From Hippophae tibetana (taxonomy: Eukaryota; Streptophyta; Magnoliopsida; Rosales; Elaeagnaceae), in NCBI GenBank assembly GCA_037013495.1, contig CM072806.1:15545001-15609000 (forward strand): DNA of 64,000 nt, in the 5' to 3' direction. Each line of letters opens with the position of its first letter. The stretch's first letter is position 1. Shown one piece after another: positions 32,631-43,882 of the stretch. Under the pieces are notes generated by a model. It was not told the DNA's origin, did not search any database, and saw only the letters and a program-made list of their open reading frames with translations. Both the position numbers and the translations under genes were made by a program.

Positions 32631-35600
32631 TTAATTAGGTTGTTGATCATATACATATATTCCTTCATAATGACTTCGAGCCCATGATGAAGAATCATCG
32701 TCATCAACTAAATCATCACATATATTAGGAAATTTATTTAAGAAATTACTAATATTGGTTAATGTATCAAGCATACGGTTGTCATCTTCTAAAGCATCAC
32801 AATGGTAAAACTCTTTTTATGGAGTCATTAACACAACAGACCATCTTGTGTCAATTTGATCGCTCACGTAAAATACTTGTTTTGCATGAAGTGCTAACAT
32901 GAAAGGATCATTAGTGTAACTTATCTTGGATAAATTTACAAGGGTAAATCCAAAATCATCTATTTTGTATTCAACATTGATAACATCTTCGAACCAATCA
33001 CAAAAGAAAACTGTTTCATGGAAGACCTCATAATCCAATTCCTAAATCTCTTGTATTATACCATAATATGTTCGACCAGAAAGTACAGGATTATCATATT
33101 TTGAATTGGAAAATTGCATAGTTTGTGAAACCATCTTCACACCACTATTATGATTTACTCGGACTTTTTCCCTAGCTTGATTCGTAAACCTCGATCCATT
33201 TATTGTGAAACTAGAAAATGATTTGACATCGAATTTTGGCCTATGTGCAAGCTATTGTAAACTTTCTGATATTTTATGATTGGGTTTCTTGAGTTCATCT
33301 CGAATCTATGTATACAAAAACATGAAATGTGTTTAGAGCAAAGTTTTAAAACATTGCATAGATCTAGGAACATACATGCATGAATTTTTGTTTGTGACAC
33401 TTACATGGTTACGAAACCAATTAATAAGCTCTCGCTTATGTTCATCATACAACCATTTTTCTCCTCCTTTTTTTTATAACGAGGATTGATCTTCAATAAG
33501 TTTAAATGCATCCTGTAATGTTATTAAATATATATGAAAAATATATCATCATTAATAGTTAAATAAAAAATTATTTTTGCATAAATGGAAAGGTTGAACA
33601 TCACTTACTCTATATACGGTTGTGCCTCATTATTATTTACCAAAATGATTCGGTGTGATTTTTCCCATCGAGTGTGATCAATAAATAATTTCTTACTTCC
33701 ACCAAGCATAAGGTTACCTACTTGGATCATGTGACGTTCTAAGAACAACTTGTGCGTAGGATTCCCAATTTTAGTGTAACCACTAAAGTATTCAGAACAA
33801 AACTAAATGGCCTTTTTAGCAATGTAGCGTTCCACCATGCATCCTTTAGGTCGATTTTTATTATTTACATATCCTTTAAGGACTTGCATATATCTCTCAA
33901 AAGGATACATCCACTTTAAGTAAGTAGGACCACACAATTTAACCTCTTGAACTAAATGAACACACAAGTGAATCATTATATCAAAGAAAGAAGGAGGAAA
34001 ATATTTTTCAATTAGACACAAAGTCTCTACAACATCTTTCTATAAAGAATTTAACTCACCAATTGATATAGATTTCTTGCATATTGTATTGAAGAATTAA
34101 CAAAGCCGAATTATTTATAATCGAACATGTTTTGGAAGAATTGATCTAATAGCAACTGATAATAACTATTGCATTAAGATATAACAATCATGTGATTTCA
34201 ATCCATAAAGTTTCTTATCGGTGATAGACACAAAATTTCTTAAGTTGGATGAGTAACCATCAGGAACTTTCACACCATCCAAACACTTACAAAACACATC
34301 TTTCTCTTTTGTTGACATTGTATATGATGCTGGTGGCAAGTATGTTCGATTCTTATCATTTTTCACCCTTGGTGCCAATTCAGGTCGTATGCCTAGTTTC
34401 TTTAAATCTAGTCTTGCTTTAATTCCATCCTTTGTTTTTCTAGGTATATTAAGTAAAGTACCAATCAAGTTCTCACATACATTTTTCTCAATGTGCATGA
34501 CATCTAAGATGTGATGAATGTTTAGGTCTTTCCAATAAGGTAATTCCCAAAATATTGATTTTTTATTCCAATAACCATGGTAAGTTGGTTCAAACTCTTT
34601 TTCATTTTCACCCATTTTATTAGTTGAGCTCTTTTGTTTCCCTACCTTAGTAAGTTTTTTTTTTCATCTTTCCATATTGTTTGAATGTCATACCATTCAA
34701 TTGCCTTAATATTTCAACACCTCGCAAAGTTTGGGTTGCATGATCATGATCTTCTTCACCATCAAACAGTTTCTTTTGGTATCTAAACTTGTGTCCAGAT
34801 GGAAAAAATCTTCTATGTCTTGTATAAGACATCTTTCGTCCGTTAACAAGATAAGTTGCAGAAGTTCCATCACTATATATAGGGCATCCCTTATAACCTT
34901 TTTGTTGCATGTTCTGATAAGTTTCTATAGGCAGGAAAATCATTAATTGTCCATAAAAGGACCCCCTTCAAGTTAAAGTGTTCTTCTTTATGTGCATCGT
35001 AAATATTTACACCATCATTCCACAACGTCTTTAAATAATCTATGAGAGGCTACAAATATACATCAATATCAACACCGGTTTGTTTCGGTCCTGAGATCAA
35101 TAATGTTAACATCGTGAATTTTCTTTTCATACATAATCAGGGAGAAAGGTTGTATGTTATCATAATTACTAGCCAATAGCTATATCTATTACTAAGGGAA
35201 CTATGTGGATTAATTCCATCATCAATAATGACAAGACAAAGATTTCACGGATCAGATGAAAATTGAGGAGATAAATTATCTACTACTTTCCAATTTAGAG
35301 AATCATAAGGATGACGTCGCACCCCATCATCAGATCGATTATCTGAATGCCAAGTCAACATCTTTAATGTCTCTTTACTTTTGAACAACCTTTGAAAGCG
35401 AGGAATCGGAGTAAAGTACCAAAGAATCTTTGCAAACACGCCTTTCTTATGTGTTGTCTCATTTGTACCATGCTTCCATCTCGATTCTTTACACATAAGA
35501 CAATCATATAATGTCTCATATTCTTTTCTATAAAGAATGCAATCATTTGGACAAACATGAATCTTATGATATTCCATGCCAAATCGATTAAGAGATTTCT

Positions 35601-36159
35601 TCACTTCATACATTGAAGATGGTAATTGAATACCCTTAGGAAACATATCGACTAGTAGATTTAGTAATTCTGTGAATCCCTTGTCAGAAAAACCATGTTT
35701 TTCCTTCACATTGTACATATGAACCAATCCTGACATTTTAGTGTATTTTTTGCATTTTGGATACAACGATTTTTCGGCATCTTCTAGAAGTTTTTTAAAG
35801 ATTTCAAGATCATCCTCACGTAGTTCATCTTCAACACCATGGAACATATTTTCTATCTGTACATTATGATAAGATGTATGTAATCCACTCACATTCTTAT
35901 TTATCTCTTTCCCATGAGTATTATCAATATTTTCTCCATGATAATACCAACATTTATAGCTCAAAAGAATACCATTACAGATAAGTTGATACTTAACCTC
36001 ATCAAATTCATGAAATCGCTCATTTTTATATTTAACATATGGGCATCGAATCATACTAGTTCCAGTATTACTATTTTTACAAGCAAATTCCATGAAACTT
36101 TCAACTCCAAAAATGTAGTCCTACTCAATTCTACACTTTGACATCCAAGATTTGTCCAT
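32631..36159 (-). pseudogene. CACTA TNP2-type transposase, broken
   Basis: The ATG at 36159 begins MDKSWMSKCRIE, the usual start of the Transposase-associated domain, but codon 13 is a TAG (36121-36123). The domain continues from 36093. Transposase_21 (Tnp2) follows, with MYEVKKSLNRFGM, HVCPNDCILYRKEYETLYDC and RRHPYDSLNWK, a stop at 35245, then degraded text with LLWTINDFPAY. The segment 34615-34166 has LPYWKDLNIHHILDVMHIEK. DUF4218 is at 34021-33803 (FPPSFFDIMIHLCVHLV, LKWMYPFERYM) and DUF4216 at 33038-32817 (DPFMLALHAKQVFYV). The frame ends at TAA 32631-32633. Order and spacing match full-length plant TNP2 genes. Stops and frameshifts make it non-functional. Confidence 0.9.
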
Positions 36160-36827
36160 TTTCTATTAATGACATTAATTAATTATGTATCCAATGAATA
36201 TATTTTAAGTATTATTATATATAAATTCCCTAATTATTAGAATATATACCAAAACATACATAATACAAAACATTTATCATTTTAATCATTTTACAATTGT
36301 ATTACTTTTACTTAATAAAATATAATTATTTATAGATAGATAAATTTATCCACGTACTGTAAATATTATAGTCCCTCAAACCCACAACATGCAGATATTA
36401 TTTCCACAGAAAATAAGTCAAACATATAATAACAAGCATAATACAAAACATACATAAATCAAAAAATTATACAAAAAATAAAACAAATTGAATAATAAGT
36501 AAAAAGATTAATAGAAATACTTATAAGAATGTTATGAAGTGACTAAATGAAGAAAATGAAGAAGAAATGAGTGTTTTGTAAGTGAGAATAAATGAGAAAA
36601 TAGGTATAAAAAATTGAGTATTTCGTTCAAAAAAAAATAGTGGATCTGAGAGATAATGAGAAGAAGAATATAACCCACAAAACGGCGTTGAAAATGGTGG
36701 TCAGAGGTGGCCGAAAATTGAGAAAGAGTGTGGGTGAGCTCGGTTTTGGAAAAAGGGGGAAAAGAAATGATTTTTTTGGCTTTCTGCGGTGAAGAAGAGA
36801 ACATAATGGTAATATTATGTGGATAAC
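36160..36827. other. CACTA 5' untranslated/promoter side
   Basis: AT-rich sequence upstream of the transposase ATG, then a purine-rich stretch (AGTGAGAATAAATGAG near 36580). The minus-strand frame 36532-36867 has no recognised domain and I do not call it a gene. Confidence 0.4.
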
Positions 36828-36975
36828 GTCGGTTGACATCGTGAACCGACACTAGCCACGTAGACATAGCGTCGATTGATGGAGCGAACCGACGCTACAC
36901 GTATGGATAGCGTCGGTTCACCACGTCAACCGACGTTACGTCCTACATGGATAACGTTGGTTCTACATCGAATCA
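36828..36975. repeat. Subterminal repeats at the CACTA right end
   Basis: Five or more copies of GTCGGTTCAC / GTGAACCGAC-type motifs occur in both orientations, for example AGCGTCGGTTCACC and CAACCGACGTTA near 36919-36948. The same motif fills the left end at 28098-28175, tying both ends to one element. Confidence 0.85.
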
Positions 36976-37037
36976 ATTTTAAATTCATTATAAGTCGATT
37001 TTTTTCCAAAAACTGACTTTACATAACGATTTAAATA

Positions 37038-37055
37038 TCCATTTTTGTAATAGTG
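37038..37055 (-). repeat. CACTA right terminal inverted repeat
   Basis: On the minus strand it reads CACTATTACAAAAATGGA, starting with the intact CACTA that names the superfamily. Confidence 0.85.
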
Positions 37056-38440
37056 AATACGTGAAGCTAAGGGATTAAAAATTTCAATATCATGCATGAA
37101 TTAATGTGCAAGGAACTGTTTACCCATAATTTTCCCTATCAGTTCTGCAAACAAAAACAGTGTTCCTTACCTGTGTAGAGGACCAAAATACATCATCCAT
37201 TAAATCCTAATGTTCCCTTCCTACCTTTTCTTCAATGACAACATAAAACTTCAAAGAATCATAAAAATACAAAATACACATGAAGCACCTAACCCATAAA
37301 ATAATATTTCCATGGAATAATTAACATTCTAATATAACAATAGAATATATTCCTACTTATGCTATAATGGTTGTTCTCCACGAATGAATCTCACCAGAAA
37401 CCGTTTCATTAGGATTATATTGATTTAGTTCATTACACCGTACAAGACAAACACTTAAATTTCACTCTCTTTTTTATTCCTTCAATATCAGGCTGTAAAC
37501 CCTACATCACAACAAATTTTACCTCATTTCTATAAGATTCCCTCACTCTAATTGAAAATCAAAGCAAGAAATACTTGATTTTGCACAAAACCAAAGGGAA
37601 ATGGAACCCTAGACTAGGAAGAAAGCTTTCGGTTTTACATAGGGGCATGTGTTAGTTTAATTAATTGAAATCAAAAGAAATAATAAAAAATTAATTAAAT
37701 TAAACATAATTAAAATAAAAACATGTAATAATCGAAATATTCATGCCTATACAGTTAAAAGTGTAATTTTTTTATCAGTTATTGTTCAAAAATACTAAAG
37801 AATTTTTTTAAATATTATGTATAAATAAAAACTTTTTCATAACATGAGTATTAAATAAAAACCCTTTTAAAATTTGATTAATTCGTGTTCAAACCATCAA
37901 AATTTTGAGGAATTAAAAATGTTTTGTCCTTTTTATTTTATTTTATTTTATAAGTCAGCTTAACATCCCTAGCTAAGTAATCTTTTCATGCTTTCTTGAA
38001 TTTCTTAAACGCAAATACTTTTGAAAGTATTTTCTAAAAAAATAAAAATAAAATAAGAAGTGTCTTTATCTGTGCAAAAAGTAATCAAACCTTAAAAGGG
38101 AAGCTAAATTGAAAAAAGACAATTGGCTAATGACAGTATCAAATGGCACTTTGTAAAAACAAATTTTTATAGATATTATTTTTTATAATTTTTTGTATAA
38201 TAGAAAATTATGTAGTATAAAATAACACATTAAAAAAATACAACTTAATTAATAAAAAGTTGAAAACTATTTTGTCTAAATTGTAACAGCCTCAAACTTA
38301 ATATAACCCTTTATTATATGTGAACTCGAGATCACCCAGCAATCTTGCTCGAGCTTTAATGCTACGGCAACTGTATATAATGGGCGTGAAGTGCGCCTCT
38401 TTCAATTTTCAGCTTCATTTTTCTTTTAAACATTCGCTCA
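37056..38440. other. Upstream region of the OTU gene
   Basis: 1.4 kb between the CACTA end and the OTU promoter. Minus-strand sequence at 37130-37640 is less AT-biased and contains GT/AG-like sites, so a leftover of a divergent gene truncated by the CACTA insertion is conceivable, but I find no coding domain. 37640-38300 is plain AT-rich DNA. Confidence 0.35.
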
Positions 38441-38452
38441 TTTGTAGACTTC

Positions 38453-38460
38453 TATAAATA
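38453..38460 (+). promoter_or_regulatory. Probable TATA box of the OTU gene
   Basis: TATAAATA, followed by a pyrimidine-rich start region near 38485-38500, lies about 115 bp upstream of a good 5' splice site (AG/GTGATT at 38568/38569). Confidence 0.5.
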
Positions 38461-38568
38461 TACAGACCAACTGCTTCTTGTAAATATTACTTTTTCCACC
38501 CTCAAATTATTCGATCAAACCTTAATAGATCTTTGAATCTCTGGTGGTTCTACGTCTGAGCTGATTAG

Positions 38569-39896
38569 GTGATTTCTTTACGAAATATTCAATTGTTTTT
38601 GCTTGTTGCAGAGTTTAATTATTGTAATGGGTTGTGAAAATTACGGTGATTTTAGTGATTTGGTCATATGATAAGGATATTTGATGTTTTTATCATCTGG
38701 GTTTATTTTATATGTTTTTCTTAATCAAATTTTAATGGGTATATGGAATTTTCTTTTTTATTATTTAGATTTTTTTGTTTGATTGGAGATCGTTTGTTGC
38801 ATAAAAACGCTATATTTTCCCTTTTGCTGAATAAATCTATGATGATTTCATTCATAATTGAAAGGGGGGATTAGGAGAAAGTATTGAGAGACTGGGTTTC
38901 TATATGTTCAAGTAGAGAATGAGAATAAAGTTTCCTGTTTCTACTGGTGAGCGGCATCGTATTGAAAGGAAATAATATGGGTCCAATTTGTGTTGCTTAA
39001 AATTAATTAGTACAGAAATAAAATCAAAAGCCTGTACTAAGTTACAGCCAAAACTAATCTATCTTGTTATTGGAACTGAACTACTACTTAGGACACTAAT
39101 TTAGAATTAGGAGTACCCTTTTGATTGGATTGCTTCATTTATCATTTATATTTTACCGTGGATGAATGAATAAATGAAAAATGAAGGTAAGCGTTTTTTA
39201 AAGAATTTATATTTTTATTGAAGAGTTTTTCTTGTTTGGAAGTGAGAATCCTTTTTTCTTTTTCTTTTTTGTTTGCTTAGATGTGTAAACATTTTCTGCT
39301 GAAAGGAAAATATATAAATATTTTAATGGTTTAATGCAACATGTTGACAGGGGAAAATAATATTGAAAAACAAACCATTTTATATTGTAATTCTCTAGCC
39401 AATCAATTTAAATACTTGATTGAGCCGTGTATGGAGAACGCATGAATTTTACGTTGTTATCTTTTCCTAAGCTTTCACTTTGAAATGCTTGATTGATCTG
39501 TTTCCTTAAGCTGGCCAAATTTTTAAGCTTTAACAACTAAATCAAGCCGAGCCTGTCACTTGGATGGAACCATATATTATCTAACCTGAAAGTCAAACTT
39601 ACTTTAGTTTGATAAACTCCTCGAATTATTATTACTCTGGGTGGCACAACTAAGACATGTAATAATAATATTTTTATTTCATAATAAATCTGTTGCAGGT
39701 AGTCATCATTTTAGTATTATTTTGACTAGTATCTTGTAGGTAAAACCTTCCTATTATGCTGATGACGCATAAATAAAACTCTTGATGTGGTCTGATTTAA
39801 AATTTTATTTTCATGTTAGAATTTTAATGGTAGATGGATTTTTTTTTTGTGCTTTATGATTATAGCCTTAAATAATTTCTTTTTTCATGTAAGCAG
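38569..39896 (+). other. Putative 5' UTR intron of the OTU gene
   Basis: The donor AG/GTGATT is at 38569. The acceptor is TGTAAGCAG ending at 39896, after a T-rich tract, and about 95 bp of leader remain before the ATG. A 1.3-kb intron in the 5' leader is common in plant genes of this kind. No coding potential is seen within it. Confidence 0.5.
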
Positions 39897-39992
39897 GCTG
39901 TTCATGCAGATCTTAGCAGGACTAATAAGGGCTCACCTCATTGTTGCTAGTGCAGACTCAACATACATGTTATTAAAACTTTCTTAGAAAGG

Positions 39993-42900
39993 ATGGCCAT
40001 CCATGAGCATGACTCAGATCTAGTTCAATGGGGTCTTCGTCTACTCGATGGTGATCCTGATCCAGGCTTTAATTCTGGGTACTACAATGAAATAATACAA
40101 AGTCATTCTGGTGACTTCTATAACGAAAGGCATTCCAGAGATCAGTATGAGATAGATTCTAACAATGTCGAGAATGATGAAATCATTGCACGTACTCTTC
40201 AAGAAGAATTTTCACAACTCGCTGTTGCAGAAGCCTCTGAGTTTTCACCTCCAGGAGAGGAGCACTATCAAGTGTCCAATCCTGTGTATGCTTGGCAAAG
40301 TCCACCAACAAGGAATTTAGGTTTTAAAGATGCTTCTCATACTTTCTTTTCACATACTTCATTTTGCCAACATAAATTATCATGGTGACTTTTTTGTATC
40401 TGAGCAGATGAAGGTTGTGGTCAGATAGAGGCTGGCGCTGCTTTACCTTCTTCTTCATGTGCTAGCCCTGGTAATCAGGACTATTTGTTTCCAGAGCTAA
40501 CTGATGAATATGAAAATGAGGATGAAATATGCTGGCAGTTGAATGATATTAATCCTATTCCTGTAAGTGTAGCTTACAAGAGTATACAGTTAAGATAAAA
40601 GGTGCCAGTTTAGTAGACGGTTAAGATCATCTTGGGGAGTGGATTCCCTAATGATCTTTTTTTATACTAATCTTTATCAACCAATGATTATTTTTTCTTT
40701 CTAATTTTCTTTTATAGAATGATGTAGACCACTAGATGTTATTTTAGTAAAAGATCAATAGAGGATCCAAACCCATCATCTTCATGTTCATTATGTATCT
40801 TCATATGGCTTCACAACCATGTTCTAGAAAATTCTTACAATTAATTCACTTTTCAGAATTTCTTTTGGAAAAGAAAAGTGTGGAATTTTCATTTTTTATC
40901 TTTCAGAAACTTTGACAAAATTTTGATACTGAGAATGTGGATCTGGGTGTGTTAACTCATATTACAAGGAATTAGATTCTAGATTTCCCTACAATTTTTG
41001 TTTTCTTAGAGTGGTTTTATTGGTGATTTTGAGTAGGATACTGAAAGCTAATTTGGTAATTTAAGGTTTACATGTATTTTCTTCTGCTAATGAAGATTTA
41101 AACTAAAAAGCTACACCAACTCCACGTGTCTGTAGAATGAAGCTGGGAAATAAGTCCCTTTTCTTTGTTGACAATTACGGAGGTTGGTCAAACAAAATAA
41201 AAACTAAAGAAAATAAATTGTAAAAGGAAGGAAAAACTCTGGGGGATAATTTGGGCTATTCATGTAATATCTTTTTCCTAATTTTACAACCTGAGAAGTC
41301 ATAATTTTTGCTCTTATTTTTGCTGCTAGTACAGCTTTCAACATCTTCTATGAGAAATAAGAGAGTAGGTGCAGTCATATGTATGCTATGACCTCTTCTC
41401 TGGCCTCCATGTAAAGCCCTCAATAGTTAATATTTTTCTTTTATTTTGCCAGCATATTCCCAGGATTAATGGAGAAATTCCTTCAATTGATGAAGAAACT
41501 TCAGATTATCAGAGGCTGCTGGATAGGTATTCTGTTAATGGCCTTTCTATGAACCAAATAGCTTGTCTCATGAATTATTTGTTATGAAGACTGGACCTTC
41601 TGGTTGTAGAATTTTTTTGTAATTATTTTATACTGGTAGCTATAAAGAGCTAATATTCTCTTTTGTCTTTTTAATTGTTATTGTTATTACAGATATATTC
41701 TAAAAGATAGAATGCATTATGTCTGTTACAGTTATATTTCCTTTGCTTTCAACTTATTGTTTAGGATCTTTAAGTTATATTTTCTCCACTTTTAGGTTTG
41801 TATTGTATTTAGTAGTTAAATAACTCCTTGCTTTTTAAAAAAAATAGATTGCAGTTATATGAATTTGTGGAGCATAAGGTTCAAGGAGATGGAAACTGTC
41901 AGGTTTTGTCTCTTGCTTTGCTGACTTGTTGTTTAAAGCAATTTTCTCTTTCATCTCCCTCATAAATCTCAACCATTGAGACATGGGAGTATAAAAAATT
42001 ATGCAATATTTTGTAGTCACTGATTAGCTATTGGGAGAAGGGTTATACATCTACCATTTCCCTACAAGTGTGTGCTTGATGTATCATGTAGAAGTGTCAA
42101 AAGAGCTGAGATGACCCAACTCGTTTGATTGAGTTGTAGTTCAACTAAATTCATTTAAATTTTATGTGAGTTGCATCTAGCTTAGATAATTTTTAAATAA
42201 GCTGGGCTGAGCAGTTCAAGAGTTGGCTCATTTACATTTTTGAAAAATAACAATAAAATAAATTATAATTTTATTTTGTTTAAGAATAAAAATATTAGTA
42301 TAAATATAATATTTTAATTATATTTTTATAAAACAAGATAAAAATAAAAATGATATCATTTAAGTAAGTTTTTCCATAATGATATTATCGTAATTATAAA
42401 AATACTATCATTTAACAAATGCATTTTGTTAAATGAGCTCAAAATCTATTCGTGAGCTAGTATTAGCTTGAGTTAGTTTATTTGAGTTCACGAGTTAGGT
42501 GTACTAGTTTTTTATCAATTCATTGGATCAAACTTGAAATGAGTTGAGTTGGATTGAGCTCCTCCTTTGACACCACTAGCAGGCCAACACTTGAAATCAA
42601 ACAATTGGTTTTTGGATTTGATCATAGAACTTCCAACTTTGATACCATGTTCGAAGTTATTAACAAAACAATACAACTAAATGTTTAAGTTATTAGGAGA
42701 AGTGCCAACAATACTTTTATACATCTTTCAATATATATAATGGTCATTGCTTTCATCTATATATTTTAGGAAAAAGTGTCATACAAGTCCCTTTGTTTTT
42801 ACTATAGTCAAATCTATCTCATTCCTTGCTATTTTCCAGTTTCGTGCTCTTTCAGATCAATTATATCATACACCTGATCATCATAAACGTGTCAGGCACC

Positions 42901-43882
42901 AAATAGCAAATCAGGTTTTTGACCTGGACCTTTTTTTTCCCCAGCTGAGTGCTTGTTTCTTTGTTATTTACCCTTCTCCTCAACTGTATTATTTTTAGCT
43001 CAAATCTCATCCAGAAATTTATGAGGGATATGTTCCAATGGCATATAATGACTATTTGGAGAAAATGTCCACGTATGTACCGATCATGCTTTGCCATTTT
43101 TGTTTCTCCTTCTCCCCTTCTATTCTATTTATCAATGATTTTGGGTTTTGCATTCAGGATAGGCGAGTGGGGTGATCACGTCACATTGCAAGCCGCTGCT
43201 GATACTGTATAAAATTTTGCATGGCTATGCTTATGTCTGCAGTTTCTTAATTACTTTTGAATGAGTTTTAATACACGTCATATTAAGACTATTTTATTGC
43301 AGTATGGTGTGAAGATTTATGTCATAACTTCTTTCAAGGATTCTTATTGCATAGAGATTCTTCCTCATTTCAATATTCACAAATATGGTAAGCTTCAACT
43401 TCAATAGTGCTCTATATTTTACCATAAAATCCCTACTTTAAATTTTTCAGGCCATGGTTGGCTATGCTAGACTCTTATACTTTTATTTCCTTTTCCTTTA
43501 ATTCCCCTTACCCTTTTTTCTATTGGCATCATTTTTCATAATTTTACAATCCAAACTTTGTTTCATGGCAGCAATTTACTTGAGCTTTTGGGCAGAGGTG
43601 CACTACAACTCGATTTATCCTCAAGGAGGTAATTGATTTTCTGTGCCTGTCTGTGCTTTTGAAAACTAAAGCAGTATGGAGTAATTAATTATTTTTTTAA
43701 CGATATATTGTCAGCTGATGAGTTTGAGTGATTTAGAGCTCGGTAGTTACCTTTCTGTTAGGAAGTTGCCTACCTAAATTACTGCATGATTTAGTTTTGA
43801 AATTTTTATTTTTTTTCCAGATTTACCCTCGTCCGAGCACAAAAAGAAGAAGAAATGGTGGAGTTTTGGAAACAAGAATTAG
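39993..43882 (+). CDS. OTU-domain cysteine protease (deubiquitinase), 10 coding exons
   Basis: The product should remove ubiquitin from proteins using an OTU cysteine protease fold. I infer exons 39993-40320, 40408-40562, 41453-41526, 41848-41902, 42840-42914, 42999-43072, 43158-43206, 43303-43387, 43572-43628 and 43821-43882. All introns are GT-AG and phases agree, giving 1014 nt and 337 aa. The OTU domain covers residues about 190-315. D200, G201, N202 and C203 form the DGNC active site (VQGDGNCQFRALSDQLY), GEWGDHVTLQAAAD spans 256-269, and the catalytic His is H309 in EVHYNSIYP. The N-terminal half is acidic and variable, with a helix-like ENDEIIARTLQEEFSQLA at 60-77. A basic KKKKKWW tail ends the protein. 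Length and motifs resemble Arabidopsis OTU9/OTU10-type proteins. No stop or frameshift occurs in the spliced frame, so it looks functional. Retention of intron 1 would stop translation at 40386-40388 after 131 aa. Confidence 0.92.
42089..42578. mobile_element. hAT-like MITE in the fourth coding intron of the OTU gene
   Basis: The left end TAGAAGTGTCAAAAGAG and the right end, reversed, TAGTGGTGTCAAAGGAG form inverted repeats of about 17 bp with the TAG..GTGTCAAA look of hAT elements. The ends are rich in GAGCTNGAG/AACTCG-like words and the core is AT-rich without coding capacity. I do not see a clean 8-bp target duplication (GTATCATG left, GCAGGCCA right), so the insertion is old. It lies in the intron 41903-42839. 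Confidence 0.6.

Larger units (their letters stand above)
28077..37055 (-). mobile_element. CACTA (En/Spm-like) DNA transposon, about 9 kb
   Basis: The right end, read on the minus strand, is CACTATTACAAAAATGGA. The left end is CATTCCTACAAAAATAGG, an imperfect inverted match (CACTA versus CATTC). Both ends carry subterminal inverted copies of a GTCGGTTCAC motif. Inside, on the minus strand, are a TNP2-type transposase gene (36159-32631) and a second gene with Transposase_24-like and Ulp1-like parts (32530-29146). The expected 3-bp target duplication is imperfect (ACT left, AAT right). Stops in both genes show that this copy is defective. Confidence 0.9.

Noticed and set aside
39993-40388. Reading the first OTU exon as a complete 131-aa gene
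   Set aside because: A good acceptor at 40407 and a donor at 40321 give an in-frame join to an exon chain ending in a complete OTU domain. The open frame is only exon 1 plus intron.
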